In this document: positions 5,421 to 8,761 of the stretch, piece by piece | How the letters are laid out: each line of letters opens with the position of its first letter | Position numbering within the stretch: the first letter of the stretch is position 1 | Assembly (NCBI GenBank): GCA_023391275.1 | Contig: JAEWBE010000010.1 | Coordinates: 1 to 8,761 of the forward strand | Reading direction: 5' to 3' | Source: Bacillota bacterium | Lineage (GTDB): Bacteria; Bacillota; Clostridia; Oscillospirales; Acutalibacteraceae | Length of the DNA stretch: 8,761 nucleotides | Program-made: the position numbers and the translations under genes | The notes under the pieces: model-generated | What the model saw: only the letters and a program-made list of their open reading frames with translations | What the model was told of the DNA's origin: nothing | Databases searched by the model: none

Positions 5421-5958
5421 TTTCTTCAGCCTCCTTCAAACTGTTGTAAGATTGCTCCGCCCAGGCAAGCTCCGCTTTGTATTGTACTAGGTGATGCCGG
5501 AAAATAATATCGGCGGGCGTTTTGTACTGGACGGGGATGTGTGTGATGGTTTCTTTTTGATGCATTTCCAGCTTGGCTATGATTTGCTTTAAGTTTGCGA
5601 TATGTTTGCTGAGGCTTCCTGTTAGAGCGCTGTTCTCCAGTGCGTCAGAAAAGAAAAAAGTGCCGTCGATATCAAAAGTAGGCCGGTACTCGATTTGCAG
5701 ACTTTGTGCAAGGAGTTCTTTAAATTTATCTGCGCCGGTATCGCTTACCTGATATACAATTTTCTCCGGACGAGCTCCCTGCCTGTCGCAGTGGGCGGTA
5801 ATAAGGCCTGCTGCCTCCATTTTTTCAAGATGATAATACACGGTGGGCAGCTTTATCTGGGTAAAGTCCTCCAGTTGTTCCCCCAGCAATTTTTTTATCT
5901 GGTATCCATGCTGCGGCCCAAACCGTAGAAGAAGCCCAAGAATGTAAAGTGGAATCAT
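5398..5958 (-). CDS. PadR-family transcriptional regulator
   Basis: Predicted winged-helix repressor of 186 residues. The N-terminal PadR domain covers about 1-85: LYILGLLLRFGPQHGYQIKK, then the recognition-helix region PTVYYHLEKMEAAGLI (38-53) and the wing (RPEKIVYQVSDTG, 63-75). The C-terminal part (110-180) is mainly helical, with a predicted coiled-coil-like dimerisation region ending in KAELAWAEQSYNSLKEAEE, as in the Vir-type subgroup. The ATG at 5958 follows AAGGAG at 8 nt. It overlaps and is co-transcribed with the methyltransferase gene. Its consensus promoter lies in a 46-bp imperfect dyad, which predicts autorepression relieved by a small-molecule ligand, possibly linked to the methyltransferase's substrate. 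PadR operators often have an ATGT/ACAT form; this one does not. Confidence 0.92.
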   Translation of the reverse strand: MIPLYILGLLLRFGPQHGYQIKKLLGEQLEDFTQIKLPTVYYHLEKMEAAGLITAHCDRQGARPEKIVYQVSDTGADKFKELLAQSLQIEYRPTFDIDGTFFFSDALENSALTGSLSKHIANLKQIIAKLEMHQKETITHIPVQYKTPADIIFRHHLVQYKAELAWAEQSYNSLKEAEENGKIQSH

Positions 5959-5975
5959 GCGATATTCTCCTTTTC

Positions 5976-6021
5976 AAAATAGTCAGTACTGATTATCAGT
6001 ATATTCAGTGCTGACTATTTT
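5976..6021. promoter_or_regulatory. PadR operator: nested palindromes
   Basis: The outer arms 5976-5992 and 6005-6021 are 17 bp each with one mismatch, around a 12-nt spacer. Inside are a perfect 10-bp palindrome TCAGTACTGA (5983-5992), its near-copy TCAGTGCTGA (6005-6014), and an inverted pair TACTGA/TCAGTA spaced by TTA (5987-6001). CAGTA/G occurs three times. The array covers the padR promoter, so it is very likely the repressor's own operator. Confidence 0.75.
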
Positions 6022-6026
6022 GTCAA
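5998..6026 (-). promoter_or_regulatory. Sigma-A-type promoter of the padR-methyltransferase operon
   Basis: On the minus strand a perfect -35 TTGACA (6026-6021) is followed by a 17-nt spacer and -10 TATACT (6003-5998), identical in boxes and spacing to the marR promoter. The -35 begins right after the U-tract of the upstream terminator. Confidence 0.85.
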
Positions 6027-6027
6027 T

Positions 6028-6069
6028 AAAAAATAACAGGAAACCGAAATGTCATATCAGTTTCCTGTT
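6028..6069 (-). terminator. Intrinsic terminator after the first GNAT gene
   Basis: AACAGGAAAC (6035-6044) and GTTTCCTGTT (6060-6069) form a perfect 10-bp stem with a 15-nt loop. On the minus strand it is followed by an A and six T (6033-6028). It ends the acetyltransferase transcript about 55 bp after its stop and insulates the padR promoter. Confidence 0.8.
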
Positions 6070-6122
6070 TATCTGCAGGATATAAAAAATTTATTTCATT
6101 GATATTCTACACAGGAATTCTG

Positions 6123-6653
6123 CTATAGATCCAGTTTCTTTTCAATGCATACCAGATTTACCCCCGATATGCCGTTGAAAGCGCATGGAGTAATGCCGAT
6201 TTCTTTATATCCGCACTTTTCATACAATGCTCGTGCACGAGCGTTTATAGCGTTAGTATCTATCCTTAGATACGGACAATTGTTCTCCCTCGCATATTTC
6301 TCATAGAACTCTACCATCTTTCTTCCGTAGCCGTGTTTCTTCGCAGAAGGTTCCACCACAAGGGTATGCATTACCATCACCTGGTCATCATCCGCAGGAT
6401 ATTCCCACTGGCAGTTTTTATATTCGGGAACCTGCTCCTGGTTCAAACGCATTGCGGCGACAACCTCTCCGTCTTCCTCCATAACGAATAGATCATCTTG
6501 TTCCAATGCTGCAGCAACCGTATTCCTGGTTGGATATATATCTCTCTTCCAACCAATAGTGCATTTATGCTCCTCTTCTTCCTTTATAATATGCTCAAAA
6601 ATCAGTGATACCGCATCCATATCTTTTGGTGTAGCTTTTCGAATTATGTTCAT
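6123..6653 (-). CDS. GNAT-family N-acetyltransferase
   Basis: Predicted acetyl-CoA-dependent N-acetyltransferase of 176 residues. The acetyl-CoA binding region is at about 96-120: strand HTLVVEP followed by the pyrophosphate loop KKHGYGRKM (105-113; Q/R-x-x-G-x-G/A pattern with Lys at the first position). Motif B is IDTNAINARARALYEKCGY (131-149), with Tyr144 a candidate general acid. The substrate cannot be told. The ATG at 6653 is chosen over the ATG at 6668 because GGAG (6666-6663) stands 9 nt before it, while nothing like a binding site precedes 6668; the longer form would add only five residues. It is a single gene ended by a terminator at 6028-6069, and its upstream side abuts the end of a group II intron remnant. 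Confidence 0.88.
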   Translation of the reverse strand: MNIIRKATPKDMDAVSLIFEHIIKEEEEHKCTIGWKRDIYPTRNTVAAALEQDDLFVMEEDGEVVAAMRLNQEQVPEYKNCQWEYPADDDQVMVMHTLVVEPSAKKHGYGRKMVEFYEKYARENNCPYLRIDTNAINARARALYEKCGYKEIGITPCAFNGISGVNLVCIEKKLDL

Positions 6654-6718
6654 GTCCATACGCTCCATTCAAAACGATTACGTCTCATTTTAAATCCATC
6701 TTACCACACTTTTCCCGG

Positions 6719-6838
6719 ATCGAGTAGGAGAAAATTTCTCTAATTGGGAAATTTCCGACCTCTCACACTACCGTGCGTACCGCTCGACATATGGCGGTTC
6801 AATCAACTCAAACAAGAGCAATTCCTATAGCTAATGAG
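6719..6838 (-). mobile_element. 3'-terminal remnant of a bacterial group II intron (domains V-VI)
   Basis: Read on the minus strand, 6800-6767 matches the domain V pattern (begins GAACCGCC, ends ACGGTAGT). GTGTGAGAGGTCGG and a domain VI hairpin follow: GGAAATTT pairs with AAATTTTC, and a bulged A lies seven nt from the end at CTACTCGAT (6727-6719). This fits my memory of Firmicute group II introns and the 5'-AY-3' intron end. At least two domain V pairs look broken (C-A mismatches), and no intron-encoded reverse transcriptase or domain I is present, so it is a dead fragment. The left limit (about 6838) is a guess. Confidence 0.6.
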
Positions 6839-6875
6839 GTAAAATGGGCAGTTTTCTTAAAATAAGGTCGATGCA

Positions 6876-7352
6876 TTAATCGTCTGCCATGTTCTTTAAT
6901 GTGTCGCCTGCAATTCTGTAAACCGTCCAGTCTTTCATCGGCTCGGCTCCCAGCGATAAATAAAAATCTATGCTTGGCTTATTCCAATTCAGACACCACC
7001 ATTCCAACCTGCCACACCCGCGCTCAATGGCAATTTGTGCAAGCCTTTTTAGAATGGATTTGCCATATCCGCAGCCCCTATATTCCGGCTTTATATACAA
7101 ATCCTCAAGGTATATACCAGCCCTCCCTAAAAATGTGGAAAAGTTATGAAAGAACAGCGCAAATCCGACCTCAGTTCCATCTGACATCGCAAATATTACT
7201 TCAGCCTTTTTCTTTTCAAACAGCCATTCTTTCAACAGACTCTCAGTGGCAGCCACTTCATTAAGCATTTTTTCATATTCCGCTAAATCCTTAATAAATT
7301 GAAGAATCAACGCGGTATCCGATTCTTTTGCATATCTGAATGTCAAATTCAT
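6876..7352 (-). CDS. GNAT-family N-acetyltransferase, diamine (SSAT)-like
   Basis: Predicted acetyl-CoA-dependent N-acetyltransferase of 158 residues with the layout of the spermidine/spermine or thialysine acetyltransferase branch. Motif A is IYLEDLYIKPEYRGCGYGKS (80-99), including the R-G-x-G-x-G loop at 92-97. Motif B is NWNKPSIDFYLSLGA (122-136), where eukaryotic SSAT has a very similar N-x-PS-I-x-FY segment; Tyr131 is the likely general acid. Substrate prediction as a polyamine or related primary amine is inference from these motifs. The ATG at 7352 has GGAG 8 nt upstream. It lies on the same strand as the other acetyltransferase but is separated from it by the intron remnant, and it is not closely related to it in sequence. 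No clear terminator follows. Confidence 0.88.
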   Translation of the reverse strand: MNLTFRYAKESDTALILQFIKDLAEYEKMLNEVAATESLLKEWLFEKKKAEVIFAMSDGTEVGFALFFHNFSTFLGRAGIYLEDLYIKPEYRGCGYGKSILKRLAQIAIERGCGRLEWWCLNWNKPSIDFYLSLGAEPMKDWTVYRIAGDTLKNMADD

Positions 7353-7422
7353 TCTTATATCTCCATTTCCGCTTTATAAATAATTAAAAAATAAAAATAC
7401 TTTTATAAGTATAACATAAAAA
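7353..7422 (-). promoter_or_regulatory. AT-rich upstream region of the SSAT-like gene, promoter not resolved
   Basis: About 70 bp, almost all A/T. It contains TATACT on the minus strand (7413-7408) within a small dyad, ATACTT/AAGTAT (7397-7412), but no convincing -35 at proper spacing. A promoter is likely here because a terminator closes transcription from the right immediately before it. Confidence 0.35.
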
Positions 7423-7466
7423 ATCAGGCTAAAGCAGATACAATTCCGTATCCATTTCAGCCTGAT
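7418..7466 (-). terminator. Intrinsic terminator after a decayed gene end
   Basis: ATCAGGCT (7423-7430) pairs with AGCCTGAT (7459-7466), and a nested stem GATAC/GTATC (7437-7441, 7448-7452) extends it. On the minus strand six T follow (7423-7418). It stands 10 bp beyond the stop codon of the frameshifted reading frame at 7476-7632, as a native gene end would. Confidence 0.75.
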
Positions 7467-7475
7467 AACTTTGTG

Positions 7476-7632
7476 TCATTCTGTCAAAATAGATGCCGAA
7501 GAGATTACACTCAAATTGCTTAACTGTTTTTCATGCTCAGGATAAATCCACATCTGTCCGTCAGGTATAAACAGACGCAAACACATCTATTTTACCTGAC
7601 TTTCGTGGTGCGAGCAGCTTATAACGACAAAC
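7476..7632 (-). pseudogene. Frameshifted 3' remnant of an unrecognised gene
   Basis: Two overlapping minus-strand frames read like one protein end. Frame one (7632-7564) gives YKLLAPRKSGKIDVFASVYT and then a stop. Frame two (open from 7586, ATG at 7586-7584, stop at 7476) gives FIPDGQMWIYPEHEKQL and ends SSASILTE. A one-base shift near 7562 would join them into VYT..DGQMWIYPEH. No binding site precedes the ATG, and an intact terminator follows. I do not recognise the family. Alternative: a chance 36-codon ORF. Confidence 0.35.
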
Positions 7633-7813
7633 TCAGGAACCCACTAACTAAATGCCATAGAAATGGGGCATATTTATAGAAGTCAAAAAACCGAAGCGAA
7701 CCCTGTTTAATATTAATTAGCTTGCACAAGGTCGTGATGTGGATGTACAAAGACAGCAACGGACAGATCAGACTGTAAACAGCCTTAGTTCAGTTGACAT
7801 TAGTTAGATTTCA
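7633..7813. other. Non-coding stretch without recognised content
   Basis: About 180 bp between two gene remnants. There are many stops in all frames. A weak hairpin (ATGCC 7652-7656 / GGCAT 7667-7671) and a plus-strand open frame ending MWMYKDSNGQIRL before a TAA are the only structures seen. No gene, RNA or insertion-sequence end is supported. Confidence 0.5.
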
Positions 7814-7936
7814 TCAGGCTTCGCACGTCACGGCGCATAAGCCTTGGGTTTCCATCTCGGGGTGCTCCTCCAGCACCTGGCTCAGAGGTTGCATTGCCAG
7901 TCCCAGCGTGTGCCCGAACAGTACCTTATAATCCTG
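7814..7936 (-). pseudogene. GC-richer C-terminal gene fragment of unknown family
   Basis: A 40-codon minus-strand frame beginning QDYKVLFGHTLGLAMQPLSQ, containing VLEEHPEME and ending CAVTCEA before TGA. It is visibly GC-richer than the flanking DNA, with strong G/C preference in third positions, so it reads as real coding sequence. It has no start codon at its beginning and no binding site, and it begins directly after the U-tract of the terminator at 7937-7992. That suggests the rest of the gene was lost when DNA was joined at the terminator. Function unknown. Confidence 0.4.
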
Positions 7937-7992
7937 AAAAAAATAAAATCATTTCTACGGAATGATTACTCAATTCCTATAGAAACGATTTT
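7937..7992 (-). terminator. Intrinsic terminator downstream of the zinc-ribbon gene
   Basis: Imperfect inverted arms AAAATCATTTCTACGGAAT (7945-7963) and AATTCCTATAGAAACGATTTT (7972-7992, broken only by this note's limit) flank an 8-nt loop. On the minus strand the stem is followed by a T-rich run (TTTTATTTTTTT) down to 7937. It would end transcripts coming from 8101-8568. Confidence 0.65.
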
Positions 7993-8054
7993 GTTTCATT
8001 CGGTCTAAACAGATGCATTACTTCATCGGGCTTTTCTGTCAAGTCGTGTTTCAT
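7977..8054 (-). CDS. Possible 25-codon ORF downstream of the zinc-ribbon gene
   Basis: ATG at 8054, stop TAG at 7977; product begins MKHDLTEKPDEVMHLFRP and overlaps the terminator stem. GGAAAG lies only 3 nt before the ATG, a poor spacing. The same frame is open upstream to beyond 8101 in another phase than the zinc-ribbon gene, so it may instead be a displaced C-terminal extension lost by frameshift. Low confidence that it is translated. Confidence 0.2.
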   Translation of the reverse strand: MKHDLTEKPDEVMHLFRPNETKSFL

Positions 8055-8100
8055 AAGCTTTCCATTATGCTCATTAGGCGGACTATGTGGTTTTTGCGCT

Positions 8101-8568
8101 CTATTGCAGACTTGGGACAGTGTTAATTATTGCTTCTTTCCACGCTTTTTGCTTGGGAACTGTAATTTTCAGCAATTCATTATTTGTTGTATCAATGATT
8201 AATGCTTTTTGAAGCAAGCCGAATTTACCATCCCGAACTGCTTTTATTTGTTCCAATGGAATGGAGATAACGCCGTTTTTGCTTGTCATTTTGTTGACAA
8301 CGGCGGCAGTTAAAACCGTTGTCAGGTTGAACCCTTCCAGTTTTTCAGGAATTGCAAGCAGGCGCCGGTCTGTGAGACAAATGGATGCGCTCGTGCTCAT
8401 TTTGCCAAAGAACTGCTTATCTTCGGTTGTATAAGTACCCGGTGCTGCCATAAGTTTTTTCTCCACGTAATTGCCAGTAAAATCAGTACCACACCGTGGA
8501 CAACACATTGATTCTTCGCTTCGATTATTATCTGCATAATCGCAGACAGGACATTTTGCATTTTTCAT
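8101..8568 (-). CDS. Small zinc-ribbon protein with a PH/GRAM-like domain
   Basis: Hypothetical protein of 155 residues. The N-terminus is a zinc ribbon with paired C-x2-C motifs: CPVC (6-9) and CPRC (23-26). Residues about 60-150 have the strand and helix pattern of a bacterial PH/GRAM-like domain: ICLTDRRLLAIPEKLEG, then VISIPLEQIKAVRDGKFG, ALIIDTTNNELLKI and a closing helix KAWKEAII. No transmembrane segment or signal peptide. Role unknown; such domains usually mediate membrane or protein contacts. The ATG at 8568 is chosen because AGGAGGT (complement of 8578-8584) lies 9 nt upstream and the zinc ribbon starts just after it. The longer frame from 8643 has no binding site and adds 25 unrelated-looking residues. 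It probably belongs to a transcript shared with the gene entering from the right edge. Confidence 0.75.
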   Translation of the reverse strand: MKNAKCPVCDYADNNRSEESMCCPRCGTDFTGNYVEKKLMAAPGTYTTEDKQFFGKMSTSASICLTDRRLLAIPEKLEGFNLTTVLTAAVVNKMTSKNGVISIPLEQIKAVRDGKFGLLQKALIIDTTNNELLKITVPKQKAWKEAIINTVPSLQ

Positions 8569-8577
8569 AAAGTATTG

Positions 8578-8584
8578 ACCTCCT
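8578..8584 (-). promoter_or_regulatory. Strong ribosome binding site that sets the zinc-ribbon gene start at 8568
   Basis: AGGAGGT on the minus strand, 9 nt before the ATG at 8568. It lies inside the frame that could start at 8643, arguing against that upstream start. Confidence 0.75.
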
Positions 8585-8658
8585 ATTCCTACTACAATAT
8601 ATTTATGGTTAATATCCCTTACAGCCAGTAAGGAATTATCCATCTTGTTGCTTAACTG

Positions 8659-8761
8659 TTAGAATGTAGGTAGCAATCGGTATATCGTCTCCCTTTCTTG
8701 GACTTCGCGTCCGTGATTTAGACTGATAACCAGCTCCTCATTCGCAGCGTTCGTTTTATGC
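8659..8761 (-). CDS. C-terminal end of a gene entering from the right edge, unrecognised
   Basis: The minus-strand frame is open from the window edge to a TAA at 8661-8659, giving 33 residues: HKTNAANEELVISLNHGRE, then VQERETIYRLLPTF. The composition is charged and helical and reads as real coding sequence. There is no terminator between it and the zinc-ribbon gene 90 bp on, so the two may be co-transcribed. Too little is visible to assign a family, and chance remains possible for a frame this short. Confidence 0.4.
   Translation of the reverse strand, partial: HKTNAANEELVISLNHGREVQERETIYRLLPTF

Noticed and set aside
6654..6668. ATG at 6668 as start of the first GNAT gene
   Set aside because: No ribosome binding site; its own bases GGAG serve as the site for the ATG at 6653.
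7679..7778. Plus-strand frame ending MWMYKDSNGQIRL as a gene remnant
   Set aside because: Only about 32 codons, no start, no recognised motif, and the competing phase is equally open; too weak to list as a gene.
8569..8643. Upstream ATG at 8643 as start of the zinc-ribbon gene
   Set aside because: No ribosome binding site before it, whereas AGGAGGT stands properly before the ATG at 8568 where the zinc ribbon begins.

Overview
The window looks like chromosomal DNA of a low-to-moderate GC Firmicute, most likely a gut-type Clostridia species. The grounds are AGGAGG-type ribosome binding sites, TTGACA-N17-TATACT promoters, intrinsic terminators with U-tracts, a Vex-like ABC exporter, and PadR, MarR and DtxR regulators of Firmicute type. 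I see no rRNA, tRNA or CRISPR array. Species assignment is inference.

Layout. (1) 1-2000, plus strand: the 3' part of an FtsX/MacB-type permease gene followed by its ATPase gene, closed by a terminator that can work in both directions. (2) 2036-4764: a compact, probably metal-related module. A minus-strand pair (a MarR regulator with a His-rich tail, then a short DtxR-type metalloregulator) diverges from a plus-strand gene for a 475-residue membrane protein. That protein joins a complete TerC-like domain to what looks like an ABC-2-type permease domain. The intergenic region holds a near-consensus promoter for the MarR gene covered by three copies of GTCAAGTACCTGAC (two exact, one degenerate). 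A fourth near-copy lies in the middle of a long perfect dyad in front of the membrane gene. (3) 4761-6026, minus strand: a PadR repressor and a class I methyltransferase in overlapping genes, driven by a consensus promoter embedded in nested palindromes. (4) 6028-7352, minus strand: two GNAT acetyltransferases, separated by the 3' end (domains V and VI) of a decayed group II intron. (5) 7353-8100: mostly non-coding 'scrapyard' DNA with two terminators, a frameshifted gene end, a GC-richer 40-codon gene end and a possible tiny ORF. (6) 8101-8761, minus strand: a small zinc-ribbon/PH-like protein and the last 33 codons of a gene that enters from the right.

Working together: the most interesting unit is 2036-4764. 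The repeated operator on both sides of the divergent region predicts that the MarR protein represses itself, the co-transcribed DtxR-like gene, and possibly the TerC/ABC-2 fusion. TerC relatives and DtxR/MntR regulators both have known ties to manganese and iron handling, so a metal-responsive efflux or metalation circuit is a reasonable but untested hypothesis. The PadR/methyltransferase pair is a second self-contained regulated cassette.
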